A stretch of DNA of 14,415 nucleotides from Oligoflexaceae bacterium (GTDB taxonomy: Bacteria; Bdellovibrionota_B; Oligoflexia; Oligoflexales; Oligoflexaceae): NCBI GenBank assembly GCA_947474445.1, contig CANJJY010000060.1, positions 1-14,415 of the forward strand. Direction: 5' to 3'. The position numbers were made by a program, and so were the translations under genes. A model generated the notes under the pieces. The model did no database searches. It worked only from the letters and a program-made list of their open reading frames with translations, and was not told where the DNA came from. The first letter of the stretch is position 1. Each line of letters begins with the position of its first letter. This document shows positions 1 through 6,713 of the stretch, piece by piece.

Positions 1-1
1 G

Positions 2-715
2 ATTCTCCTCGTTATCTGGAGACCATGGCGTTTTAATTTCTCTGGTCGAACTCTTGTCTTTTTCGCTCTTTATGGGAGCGCACTCGGGATCATGAATCTG
101 TTGTTCTATTCTGCACTTGCCCGTATTCCACTCGGAATTGCTGTGGCATTGGAGTTTACTGGCCCTTTGACTCTATCTCTCATTTTATCACGGCGCGCCA
201 TTGATAGCCTTTGGGTGATTCTTGCAACTGCCGGGCTTATGCTTCTCTATCCCGGTGATATGCCAGAGGCTGCCTTAGATCCGATCGGAATATTCTTCGC
301 TCTCGGAGCTGGGGTCTGCTGGGCACTCTATATCGTCTTCGGAAAGATCTCAGGCGGAAAAGACGAAGGCGGTGCCGTCACCGCTCTGGGCATGACCACG
401 GCAGCTCTTGTGGTCATTCCAGTCGGAATTTCTGCGCCACTCACTGGCCTTCTAGCAGGACATCTTTGGCTCCTAGCCCTTGCCGTAGCAATTTTTTCGA
501 GTGCTCTTCCCTATTCACTTGAGATGATCGCCCTGCGCCGACTTCCCACTCAAGCATTTGGTATTATGATGAGTCTGGAACCAGCCTTGGCTGCATTGAT
601 AGGTCAAGTCCGTTTAAACGAACATCTTTTGACCCGACAATGGCTCGCCATAGTGTCAATTATCGTTGCTTCTGCAGGAAGTGCAGCTTGCGCCCCAGTG
701 ACTAAGCACTCCTAA
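2..715 (+). CDS. rhtA: RhtA-like EamA/DMT amino-acid exporter, 3' part
   Basis: This is an inner-membrane drug/metabolite-type transporter whose E. coli relative exports threonine and homoserine. The frame is open from base 2 with no start codon in view, so the gene begins upstream of the window; about 237 residues are visible. Signature stretches shared with RhtA are IPLGIAVALEFTGPL, the ALGAGVCWALYI segment of the second EamA half, SSALPYSLEMIALRRLPT, and FGIMMSLEPALAALIG near the C-terminus. Alternating hydrophobic segments fit the usual ten-helix fold. A start at the ATG at 92 would cut into the conserved region, so it is not the true start. The stop is TAA at 713-715. Family membership is clear; the actual substrate in this organism is inferred from the E. 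coli homologue. Confidence 0.85.
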   Translation: MLLVIWRPWRFNFSGRTLVFFALYGSALGIMNLLFYSALARIPLGIAVALEFTGPLTLSLILSRRAIDSLWVILATAGLMLLYPGDMPEAALDPIGIFFALGAGVCWALYIVFGKISGGKDEGGAVTALGMTTAALVVIPVGISAPLTGLLAGHLWLLALAVAIFSSALPYSLEMIALRRLPTQAFGIMMSLEPALAALIGQVRLNEHLLTRQWLAIVSIIVASAGSAACAPVTKHS

Positions 716-770
716 CTAGTATTCTTTTCTCCTTGAAGCCAATCCTGCCACGTTCACTTGACTTAAGTTT

Positions 771-801
771 TTGGAAAAACCTGAAAATAAGATCGTATAA
801 G
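771..801 (+). promoter_or_regulatory. Weak candidate sigma70 promoter
   Basis: TTGGAA (771-776) and TATAAG (796-801) are separated by 19 bp. The -10 is close to consensus; the -35 and spacer are poor. If real, it would start a transcript near 808 with a leader of about 190 nt before the gene at 1002. This is a speculative call. Confidence 0.25.
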
Positions 802-901
802 GTCAAGGCTACGGGACAATCTGGCATTTTGAATAGGTGCTTCCTCGCATTGCAAAGACTGAATTCTTACGCCAAACTCAGAAAGCAGTCGGCAATAATT
901 A

Positions 902-986
902 AAGACCGAAAGCGGTCTTAGCCATGGTAGCCCGGGTCTGATTCCCCTCCTTCAAGGATCAAGGTGATCGGCGAGGGAGCTCACCC
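902..986 (+). promoter_or_regulatory. Structured 5' leader of the 1002 gene
   Basis: Several inverted repeats are stacked here. A perfect 7-bp stem, AAGACCG/CGGTCTT, closes on a 4-nt AAAG loop (902-919). Then GGGT (934-937) can pair with ACCC (983-986), CCCTC (945-949) with GAGGG (973-977), and GATCA (957-961) with TGATC (965-969), giving a nested arrangement. The outermost arm ends at base 986, immediately before the Shine-Dalgarno AAGGAG (987-992). Such a layout could control translation or be a cis-acting RNA, but I do not recognise it as any known riboswitch class. Its function is inferred only from pairing and position. Confidence 0.35.
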
Positions 987-1001
987 AAGGAGCAATACAA
1001 A

Positions 1002-1376
1002 ATGGGCTTTTATATCTTGACCAAAAGAGACTTTATTCTCTCGGCCCCTGAGCGCTGGGAAATGCTCTATACAGAACGTAAAAAAACCAAGAGAGATCTT
1101 GAAACACTCTCGGCCTTGAGACGACTTGACTTAGCTCTCGCTTCCGAAAACGATATTGAAAAGATAGTCGGTCATCGCCAACTGACTAGTTTTGCTTGTG
1201 ACGTTTGTCGAGAAGAGGTTGAGGAAGCTGTGATCTATGAGGATCGCCAATCAGAACCTCATAGCTTTTGCCAAGATTGCTTTAGCAACGCAGCCAAGCT
1301 CCTAGGCGATCACAAAAGACCTCATGCGCGTTTTGCTCAATCATCTCGCGCTCGCCTCTCGCTTGTCGAAGGTTAA
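1002..1376 (+). CDS. Small four-cysteine (zinc-ribbon-like) protein, unknown function
   Basis: This 124-residue soluble protein is not one I recognise. The N-terminal half (about residues 15-60) is charged and probably helical. It is followed by CDVC at 66-69 and, after H87, by FCQDC with cysteines 90 and 93. Two CxxC pairs about 20 residues apart are the typical spacing of a treble-clef or zinc-ribbon site, so metal binding is a reasonable inference. The C-terminal tail is basic and poorly structured. The start is well supported: AAGGAG lies at 987-992 with 9 nt to ATG. The gene stands alone, preceded by a leader rich in inverted repeats and followed by a 30-nt hairpin. It has no signal peptide and no membrane segment. 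A regulatory or adaptor role is possible but not shown. Confidence 0.8.
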   Translation: MGFYILTKRDFILSAPERWEMLYTERKKTKRDLETLSALRRLDLALASENDIEKIVGHRQLTSFACDVCREEVEEAVIYEDRQSEPHSFCQDCFSNAAKLLGDHKRPHARFAQSSRARLSLVEG

Positions 1377-1400
1377 TTGATGTACTTTTTAGGTTCTCCT

Positions 1401-1430
1401 CGGGAGCTCCACCTTTTGGTTGGGCTCCCG
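1401..1430. other. Hairpin 3' of the four-cysteine gene
   Basis: CGGGAGC (1401-1407) pairs with GCTCCCG (1424-1430). ACC/GGT around a TTTT loop extends the stem across a mismatch. No T-tract follows on either strand, so it is a weak candidate for a classical terminator. It may instead protect the transcript 3' end or form part of a Rho-dependent end. The sequence GGGAGCTC also occurs in the leader at 975-982. Confidence 0.3.
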
Positions 1431-1519
1431 CATTAGAGAATTCAGCACTTCTCATGTCAGTCCTGGTCATTTCTTGAAGAATCTCCTTTGACAGGCCTTC
1501 CTCTTCAACTCCAGATGAC

Positions 1520-1560
1520 AAAAGAAAAATGCAGCTAACCCATCAAGGCTAACTGCATTT
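1520..1560 (-). terminator. Intrinsic terminator of the tRNA-fMet gene
   Basis: Read on the minus strand, AAATGCAG (complement of 1553-1560) pairs with CTGCATTT (complement of 1527-1534). A small inner GG/CC stem is present, and the stem is followed by the T-rich run TTTCTTTTG. It lies about 28 bp past the CCA end of the tRNA gene, as expected for a single-gene tRNA transcript. Confidence 0.75.
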
Positions 1561-1588
1561 CCTATATCAATAACAAAACTTTTTGATT

Positions 1589-1665
1589 TGGTAGCGGGGG
1601 CAGGATTTGAACCTGCGGCCTTCGGGTTATGAGCCCGACGAGATACCAAGCTTCTCCACCCCGCG
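1589..1665 (-). tRNA. Initiator tRNA-fMet (anticodon CAT)
   Basis: A complete 77-nt tRNA with encoded CCA. Initiator identity is shown by the unpaired first acceptor position, the A11-T24 D-stem pair, and the three consecutive G-C pairs (GGG/CCC) below the CTCATAA anticodon loop. The T-arm is GCAGG-TTCAAAT-CCTGC. The 1-72 mismatch is C-T (C-U in RNA) rather than the C-A of E. coli; any mismatch at this position serves the same purpose, allowing formylation and blocking elongator use. It is flanked by its own promoter and terminator, and no other tRNA gene lies nearby. Confidence 0.98.
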
Positions 1666-1684
1666 GTACGACTTGAGAACTCGT

Positions 1685-1713
1685 GTTATAGGGTAGCGAG
1701 GGGACCTTGTCAA
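1685..1713 (-). promoter_or_regulatory. Sigma70 promoter of tRNA-fMet
   Basis: On the minus strand, a perfect TTGACA -35 (complement of 1708-1713) and a TATAAC -10 (complement of 1685-1690) are separated by exactly 17 bp. The -10 ends 19 bp before the mature tRNA 5' end, leaving room for a short processed leader. This is the best promoter in the window, as expected for an initiator tRNA. Confidence 0.85.
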
Positions 1714-1763
1714 CCAAAGAGCCAGGAAGTTTTTCAAATGTCCTGATACTTACGAAAATCTGC

Positions 1764-2372
1764 CTATCCAGCTCTATTTCGGCGCATCACATCTCCCAAC
1801 TCGTTCAATCTTTGCGCGAGCTCGTGATACTCATCGTACTCCCGTAAACGCAGGGGCTGAGGTGCTTTACCTGCTAACATCTCATCCACATATCGATAGA
1901 TCGGAGTTAGGCTAGAAGGTCTGCGACTATGACTCCGCTCCGCATCTGCCAAACGATTGAGCTTATCAGCCAAGCCCTGCAATTGATCTGACTCACGCAG
2001 AATAAGTGGAGTGACAGGTACGCCCTGAAGCAGCTCGTCCAAAAACCTGTGGATTGAAACAAGAGGGCCATAGATGCGATGGGTATAGCGCACGGTAATG
2101 AGGAGCGAAGCCCCAATAAAAGCCACCATTAGACCGAGTCCAGCTTGAATAGGCAGAGATAATTTTTGCAAGATCTCGGTGGCCTGATCTCCGGAGAGCT
2201 TAAAGTACGTCGACATAGCCTGGTAAATATCCCAGATATAGAAACCAAACACACCGAGGGTTAAACCAGCAAAAACAAGATTCAGCAGCAGGAGCAGTAC
2301 ACCTAGTTTAACTTGCAGATATGGCTCAACAAACCACGACCGATAGCCTCGTCTGCGGCCTAAAGTCTTCAT
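1764..2372 (-). CDS. Two-TM membrane protein with duplicated HAMP-like segment
   Basis: This 202-residue inner-membrane protein has a basic N-terminus, TM1 at about 22-45, a short periplasmic loop (46-74) and TM2 at about 75-97, followed by cytoplasmic repeats. Residues 101-143 read like a HAMP domain, with YGPL after TM2, a first amphipathic helix, LRESDQL and a second helix ending NRLAD. Residues 155-194 repeat the pattern: RYVDEMLAG aligns with RFLDELLQG, and LREYDEYHELAQRLNELGD aligns with LRESDQLQGLADKLNRLAD. There is no kinase, cyclase or chemotaxis output domain, so it resembles the HAMP-only 'signal transduction' proteins known in delta-type proteobacteria. GAGGGA lies 7 nt before ATG. 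It is the last protein gene of the minus-strand block. Partner and signal are unknown. Confidence 0.85.
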   Translation of the reverse strand: MKTLGRRRGYRSWFVEPYLQVKLGVLLLLLNLVFAGLTLGVFGFYIWDIYQAMSTYFKLSGDQATEILQKLSLPIQAGLGLMVAFIGASLLITVRYTHRIYGPLVSIHRFLDELLQGVPVTPLILRESDQLQGLADKLNRLADAERSHSRRPSSLTPIYRYVDEMLAGKAPQPLRLREYDEYHELAQRLNELGDVMRRNRAG

Positions 2373-2397
2373 TTTTTTCCCTCAATCATTTGAGCAT

Positions 2398-2406
2398 ATT
2401 CTAGCA
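2398..2406 (-). promoter_or_regulatory. Possible extended -10 promoter for the HAMP-like gene
   Basis: The minus strand reads TGC-TAGAAT, matching the extended -10 form TGn-TANAAT, in the 74-bp gap after rsmE. No convincing -35 is seen. Transcription would begin near 2391 and give a very short leader. A small inverted repeat, CTCAA/TTGAG (2381-2394), sits against the Shine-Dalgarno. Confidence 0.3.
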
Positions 2407-2446
2407 TGATTTGCTGATAGAATTCGGCGCAAAAACGGCAGACTGA

Positions 2447-3184
2447 TCAATCTGGGTCATTTAATATTTTGTGTCTCAACAAAGTCGCTGCAGCAATGCT
2501 GGCGGTGACCGCTCGCAGAATGGAACCTTCCAGTCGAACTCCAACAAACTTTGCTTCCGTCAAAGCTAAAAATTCCGACGAAGACAGGCCTTTTTCACTT
2601 CCAATAGTAGCCAAAATCGGTCCCGAGGGGGACACTGCCTCCCATTCCGAGAGAAGGATGGGGGCCTCGGGATCAAGCACCAGGCGATGCGGATACTCAT
2701 GAGCCCTTATCAAGAATTCTTCGAAAGACTCTACCCATAACACTTTTGGCCACCAGGATATCTTGCACTGCTTTGCTGAAGAGGCAACGATTCTTTCCCA
2801 GCGGTCTCTTACTTTTTCCGTCAATCGACTCTTGGCCATCCCTTCGAATGGAAAAACAATAAGCCCATCAATTCCCAATTCTACCAGGGAAGGAATCAAC
2901 TCATCGACGCTCTGAGGTTTGACAGCTCCTATCCCCAAATATACTTGCTGAAATCGCGGCCGCTGAGGCGAGAAATATTCCTGTTCAAGCTCAATCTCGC
3001 CTTTAATCTTGCTATTTTTCTTCAGGATTCCTTGAGCTGTCCAACCACAGCCATCGGCAAGTTCGAGAAAGCTTCCTTCGTTCAATCGCACCACCTTTAA
3101 GAGATGATGCCATTCCTCAGCTTCGAGTTCCCATTTTAGGTGATCTAGGCGCCTGGCCTGAAAACGGAAGGTGTGCTGTGACAC
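2447..3184 (-). CDS. rsmE: RsmE-like 16S rRNA m3U1498 methyltransferase
   Basis: RsmE is a SPOUT (trefoil-knot) enzyme that methylates N3 of U1498 in 16S rRNA using SAM. The N-terminal PUA-like part shows EEWHHLLKVVRL (23-34). The middle has the family pattern VDELIPSLVELGID (93-106) and RWERIVASSAKQC (128-140). The knot is recognisable but altered: IGSEKGLSSSE (194-204) where the family has IGPEGGFS, and LEGSILRAVTA (218-228) where LGxRILRxETA is usual. I chose the GTG at 3184, two bases after the prmA stop, with AAGG 7 nt upstream; this gives 245 residues, normal for the family. An in-frame TTG at 3217 would overlap prmA and looks worse. The spacing suggests translational coupling to prmA. 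Family is clear; activity is less certain because of the knot changes. Confidence 0.85.
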   Translation of the reverse strand: MSQHTFRFQARRLDHLKWELEAEEWHHLLKVVRLNEGSFLELADGCGWTAQGILKKNSKIKGEIELEQEYFSPQRPRFQQVYLGIGAVKPQSVDELIPSLVELGIDGLIVFPFEGMAKSRLTEKVRDRWERIVASSAKQCKISWWPKVLWVESFEEFLIRAHEYPHRLVLDPEAPILLSEWEAVSPSGPILATIGSEKGLSSSEFLALTEAKFVGVRLEGSILRAVTASIAAATLLRHKILNDPD

Positions 3185-3186
3185 GA

Positions 3187-4101
3187 TTAAGCCTTTCGGT
3201 AGACTTGTGAAGCCCAATCCTCACGACTTTTCTCACCGACAAGCTCGAGTCCATGAGCTTCCGCGAGTTGAGACATCTCACGAGTCTCATCAATCAGAAG
3301 TCCAGAAAGAATTAAATAGCCTCCTGGAGATACCTGAGCTGAAAGTTCACCAATGATCTGCTTTAATACGTAGTAAATAATATTAGCAACAACTACGTCC
3401 GATGAAGTTGCTTGGCTTGGAAACGTTCCTTGTTCAAGCTCAAGGTCGACGTTATTAGCAAGCGCGTTTGCTCGCGCAGCAATCATGGAGTCGGGATCAA
3501 TATCAGTCGCGATTACATGTTTGTAACCAAATTTGGAAGCAGCTATGGCTAAGATTCCCGTACCCGTGCCGACATCTAGCAGTTGACGAGCAGCCGGCAG
3601 CTCCTCCAATGCTTCCAAACATAACACTGTCGTAGCATGTTGGCCCGTTCCAAAGGCCATACCAGGCTCTATCAGGAGATGCAAGCGATCGACAGGTAAA
3701 TTCTCGGAGAGCCAAGGAGGATAAATATAGAACTTTTCAGTTTGTATTGGCTTAAAACTTTCTTTCCAGCCTTCCATCCAAACTTGAGTCTGAATACTAT
3801 CCAACTTGCAGTGCAAATTTTGTGGAAAACACTTTTCAAGTGCAATTTGAAGATCTTCAAGATGCTGACGATCGTATTTGTAGATGAGAAGGGGGGTGAC
3901 ATCGCCACCCAGCTCTTCATATTGTTCGGGAGAACTCGTGGCATAGTCCAAATCTAAAAAAAGATTGTCGATATACCCTTCAACAAAGCTCTCTTCGCCC
4001 ATACCGAGCAACCAATTTTTAACATCGTCTTTCACCTGCCCGACAGCCGTGCCCTGACTGACAAATTCGATAGAAAGCTGATAAGTTTCAGTTGGATGCA
4101 T
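3187..4101 (-). CDS. prmA: Ribosomal protein L11 methyltransferase PrmA
   Basis: PrmA methylates lysines and the N-terminus of ribosomal protein L11 in the cytoplasm using SAM. The protein is 304 residues, close to the roughly 290-310 usual for the family. The linker motif WMEGWKESFKP (108-118) precedes the catalytic domain. That domain shows EPGMAFGTGQHATT (145-158), the SAM-binding glycine loop DVGTGTGILAIAAS (176-189), acidic ATDIDPD (198-204), and the VVVANI motif IV (236-241). The N-terminal L11-recognition domain is divergent, as is common. The ATG has TGGAG 7 nt upstream, but that site lies inside a strong hairpin (4103-4136). It is followed after 2 bp by rsmE, a neighbourhood of prmA seen in many bacteria. 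Confidence 0.95.
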   Translation of the reverse strand: MHPTETYQLSIEFVSQGTAVGQVKDDVKNWLLGMGEESFVEGYIDNLFLDLDYATSSPEQYEELGGDVTPLLIYKYDRQHLEDLQIALEKCFPQNLHCKLDSIQTQVWMEGWKESFKPIQTEKFYIYPPWLSENLPVDRLHLLIEPGMAFGTGQHATTVLCLEALEELPAARQLLDVGTGTGILAIAASKFGYKHVIATDIDPDSMIAARANALANNVDLELEQGTFPSQATSSDVVVANIIYYVLKQIIGELSAQVSPGGYLILSGLLIDETREMSQLAEAHGLELVGEKSREDWASQVYRKA

Positions 4102-4102
4102 A

Positions 4103-4136
4103 AAGAGGCTCCACTTGATTTTAAAGTGGCCCTCTT
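4103..4136 (-). promoter_or_regulatory. Hairpin covering the prmA ribosome-binding site
   Basis: Two 6-bp arms, AAGAGG/CCTCTT (4103-4108 with 4131-4136) and CCACTT/AAGTGG (4111-4116 with 4124-4129), are separated by a small internal loop and close on a 7-nt loop. On the minus strand the prmA Shine-Dalgarno GGAG (complement of 4109-4112) is in the 3' arm, and the start codon follows 1 nt after the stem. It could hold back translation, or act as a weak terminator or attenuator, since the stem runs into TTT. The pairing is seen; the role is inferred. Confidence 0.5.
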
Positions 4137-4158
4137 ATAGCGACAATTATCAGAAATC

Positions 4159-6093
4159 TCAAGGTTTTTGGCTGACCTCGACCAGTGGTCCAAGGGGGCT
4201 CTGCATGGGCAACATCTGAGAAAGTCTAGTAAACAATTGCTCTTCTAAATATTTTGGATCCTCTTTGACATTGTGTTCGAGCTTGCGGACGACTGTAAAG
4301 TCTGGATGCGCATTGGCAATATCCTGCCACGCCCTTTGTGCCGCATCGAGGTCCCCTTCTCTATAGCGAATCAGGCTACGAGCAAGCGCAACCCAGGGTC
4401 CATCAGCTGAGCTAAGTCCATCTCTTTGCCAAAAACTCAGTGTCGCTTCAGCTTTTACTAATTCGTTTGCTTCCAAGAAAGAAACGACCAAAGCAAAATA
4501 ACTGGGTCCGCGAGATCCCGCATTGATTGACTTCTGAAATTCTTGCGCTGCTTTTAATCGATAGGGTTTGCTGGTGAATGCATGGAGCAATGCTAAACCT
4601 TTCATGTGGGTGAGAAGGGGCGACTTTTGCATCCTCTTTTCCATGCTTTGAATCAACTGCAGTGCTTCCAAACCTTTGCTTTGGGCAACCAGGAGACGCA
4701 GCCGAAGGATATCGAGCCACTCTACACCTTGGGTAGCCAAAGGATCTTCTTGAGATTCAATGATGTGATCGAGATACCGAGATGCTTCTGGCAGTTTTTG
4801 AAAATTTATCGCCTGCTCGACGATCATTTGAATGAGATAGGGATCAAAGCGGTAACGTTGAAAGCTTTCAGGCGAATCCAAAAAGGCTTGAAAGGGTTCA
4901 TAGGATCCAGGGCTTTTAATCATTGCTTTATGCATGAGATCGACATCGAGAAAAGCCAAACTATCTTCCTTCATCAATTTCGAAGGCCTGCCCTTCCAGA
5001 CTTTTTGCATCAGATCCCGGCTGCTTTGCAGCCAAGCATTTTGAACTCGCACTCTAAATACTTCGCGTTCCAAGAATGGATCTTTCATCAATCGTAATTT
5101 TTCAGAAGCCTTTTTAAGATAGAGTTCGCCTTGCTCATATTGACCTACTTTAATAGCATTTAATCCGGCTGCCCAATTTAACCAAGCTGCAAAACGAACA
5201 TTTCTATTTCTAATTCCACTTTCCAGAATTTTATATGCTCCATCCAATTTGACCCGAAGAGGTTGTCGTGACTGAACCACAAATCGAAAAAAGCAGTCGG
5301 CAGAGGCCTGCCATTGAATGCAAAACGGGAATCGAATAGGAGCTTGCACCTCAAGGGCATGGAGTCTAAATTTCACTTCACTCGCTAAAAGTTTTCCTGG
5401 TAGGTCCTCCCACTGCATGGCTACCGATGATTGATTGCTGTGGAGGGCGTCTTCTTCGTTAATTGAACGAATAGCAATCTGAGGCATGTCTTTGAATAGC
5501 TGACACGATGCCAAGAGATAGGAACCTTCTGGATCCAATGGACCTTTCAGTTTTCTTGTCATCGCTTCTTGAATTAAAAAATGACAACTCATACTGGACC
5601 ACTTTTTTTCAGCCGCGCCTTTAGAACCTGGCCCATTAAATCCTGCAAGACTCTTTTCCCAAAGTTCGAGTGGTCTATAAACGTAGGGCGCAATTGCTTC
5701 CGGCATTTTAAGCGTCTTAAGGAGGACCATTTTGCTTTGGACCCATCGATTAGCCTTTTCTGAAAATCGAAGGGTCAGGTATGCGGCGACGCTCAAGGCG
5801 AGAAAAGTGACGAGGCTTAAAGCAAGCGCTACCAGCCAGCGTGAGCTTTTCGAATGTAGTACATCTTTATCGCGGAATCGAACACCGTCGCGCGTTGAAT
5901 AAATTCCTTTGAAATGTTCTTCTCGAGAAAACTCTCCAGGGTCATTGTCTACATCATTGACAACGACAGCTTGATTTGTTGGATTAGGTTGGCTTGGTCG
6001 AACCGGACGAATCGGTTGAATCTCAAATGCACCGCTGATTTTATTGGAAGGATCTTCTTTCGGCTCAGTCGGTTGTTTAGGTTGAGAGGACAT
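4159..6093 (-). CDS. Membrane-anchored TPR-like protein, unknown function
   Basis: This 644-residue protein has an N-terminal region (1-85) that is Pro/Gln/Asn-rich, probably disordered and cytoplasmic. A single TM segment at about 86-109 is preceded by basic residues (HSKSSRW), predicting a cytoplasmic N-terminus and a large periplasmic domain. Residues 110-644 are mostly helical. The C-terminal third has TPR-like helix pairs, for example around AAQEFQKSINAG, ANELVKAEATLSFWQ and REGDLDAAQRAWQDIANAHP, with the small/large residue rhythm of such repeats. I recognise no catalytic motif. AAGGTGAG precedes ATG, and the gene lies 20 bp after the Smr gene and 57 bp before prmA, suggesting co-transcription. 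A periplasmic scaffold or assembly role is plausible, but no family name can be assigned from sequence alone. Confidence 0.88.
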   Translation of the reverse strand: MSSQPKQPTEPKEDPSNKISGAFEIQPIRPVRPSQPNPTNQAVVVNDVDNDPGEFSREEHFKGIYSTRDGVRFRDKDVLHSKSSRWLVALALSLVTFLALSVAAYLTLRFSEKANRWVQSKMVLLKTLKMPEAIAPYVYRPLELWEKSLAGFNGPGSKGAAEKKWSSMSCHFLIQEAMTRKLKGPLDPEGSYLLASCQLFKDMPQIAIRSINEEDALHSNQSSVAMQWEDLPGKLLASEVKFRLHALEVQAPIRFPFCIQWQASADCFFRFVVQSRQPLRVKLDGAYKILESGIRNRNVRFAAWLNWAAGLNAIKVGQYEQGELYLKKASEKLRLMKDPFLEREVFRVRVQNAWLQSSRDLMQKVWKGRPSKLMKEDSLAFLDVDLMHKAMIKSPGSYEPFQAFLDSPESFQRYRFDPYLIQMIVEQAINFQKLPEASRYLDHIIESQEDPLATQGVEWLDILRLRLLVAQSKGLEALQLIQSMEKRMQKSPLLTHMKGLALLHAFTSKPYRLKAAQEFQKSINAGSRGPSYFALVVSFLEANELVKAEATLSFWQRDGLSSADGPWVALARSLIRYREGDLDAAQRAWQDIANAHPDFTVVRKLEHNVKEDPKYLEEQLFTRLSQMLPMQSPLGPLVEVSQKP

Positions 6094-6113
6094 AAAATCT
6101 CACCTTTGAAAAT

Positions 6114-6596
6114 CTAACCGATTCCCTTAAGCACCACATGAAAATGTCCGCGTATAGGGACTCCAGACAGACGCACTTCACTGGGGGACTCTTCAATATC
6201 CAAAATAAGATTCTGGTAGCGATGTCTAATAAAGCGATGAATTTCACGTGCTAGAACCCCTTCGCCACCTTTGCTATGTCTACCCTTACCCGTAATGATC
6301 TGAAGCTTCAAACTCGAACAGGTTGCCAGCCAGGCCTCAATGCGAAGCTGCAAAAGCTCTTCAGCTTCATCCAATCTCAGACCATGGAGATCGATGCTGC
6401 ATTCTTTGCGCTTGTCTGTTCGCTTACGAGCTGACTTCACCACTTCGTCATTTTCGGCATCTTTCTTGGCCGGCTTAACACTGTCAATATGATCCAATAA
6501 AAGCTGATGTGCGTTTTCCTCGAGTTCGAACTTAATGCTTGGTACTCGATCTCGCGGCTTTGAAAGGGTTTTTGGCGGCTTTTTATTCTTTCCCAT
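6114..6596 (-). CDS. Smr-domain protein (putative endonuclease)
   Basis: The 160-residue protein has a lysine-rich N-terminal extension (1-65) and a C-terminal Smr domain. The two hallmark motifs are present: IDLHGLRLDEAEELL (68-82, the LDxHG motif) and ITGKGRHSKGGEGVL (101-115, the TGKG-H-S motif). The domain ends at the C-terminus with HFHVVLKG. Smr proteins are nucleic-acid-binding and often nicking or RNA-cleaving; E. coli SmrB cleaves mRNA at collided ribosomes, while MutS2-linked Smr domains act in rescue or recombination. This stand-alone form resembles the SmrA/SmrB architecture, but I cannot say which function it has. Position upstream of prmA and rsmE fits a translation-linked cluster, by inference. 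GGGGA lies 7 nt before ATG. The 117-bp gap to the divergent gene at 6714 shows no clear promoter, only a 7-bp inverted repeat CGAAGCT/AGCTTCG (6611-6617, 6645-6651). Confidence 0.9.
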   Translation of the reverse strand: MGKNKKPPKTLSKPRDRVPSIKFELEENAHQLLLDHIDSVKPAKKDAENDEVVKSARKRTDKRKECSIDLHGLRLDEAEELLQLRIEAWLATCSSLKLQIITGKGRHSKGGEGVLAREIHRFIRHRYQNLILDIEESPSEVRLSGVPIRGHFHVVLKGIG

Positions 6597-6713
6597 TGTA
6601 GAATCCCCTGCGAAGCTGAAGTCCTGATTTATTTCAACATTTTAAGCTTCGACCGAGGTCCGAGCTCACACCACCACGGTGATGTTAAACAAGTCCTGGT
6701 TTTAGGAGAGTTC

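Noticed and set aside
733..921. 62-codon plus-strand frame after rhtA
   Set aside because: It starts with TTG, lacks a ribosome-binding site, has no recognisable domain, and its 3' end runs into the AAGACCG/CGGTCTT hairpin; probably not coding.
890..990. Known riboswitch (c-di-GMP GEMM, fluoride, ZTP, guanidine classes)
   Set aside because: The GAAAG loop and the GGTAGCCCGGGT string looked GEMM-like, but the conserved GGGACGCAAAGCC core is missing; no other class matched.
1282..1521. 79-codon minus-strand frame
   Set aside because: It overlaps the well-supported four-cysteine gene and the tRNA terminator, with no ribosome-binding site or domain.
3185..3217. Upstream TTG start for rsmE at 3217
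   Set aside because: It would overlap prmA by 31 bp with no good ribosome-binding site; the GTG at 3184 has AAGG at proper distance and gives a normal-length protein.
4606..5097. 163-codon plus-strand frame antisense to the TPR-like gene
   Set aside because: It is antisense to a long, well-formed gene with a good start site, and its sequence has no domain-like pattern.
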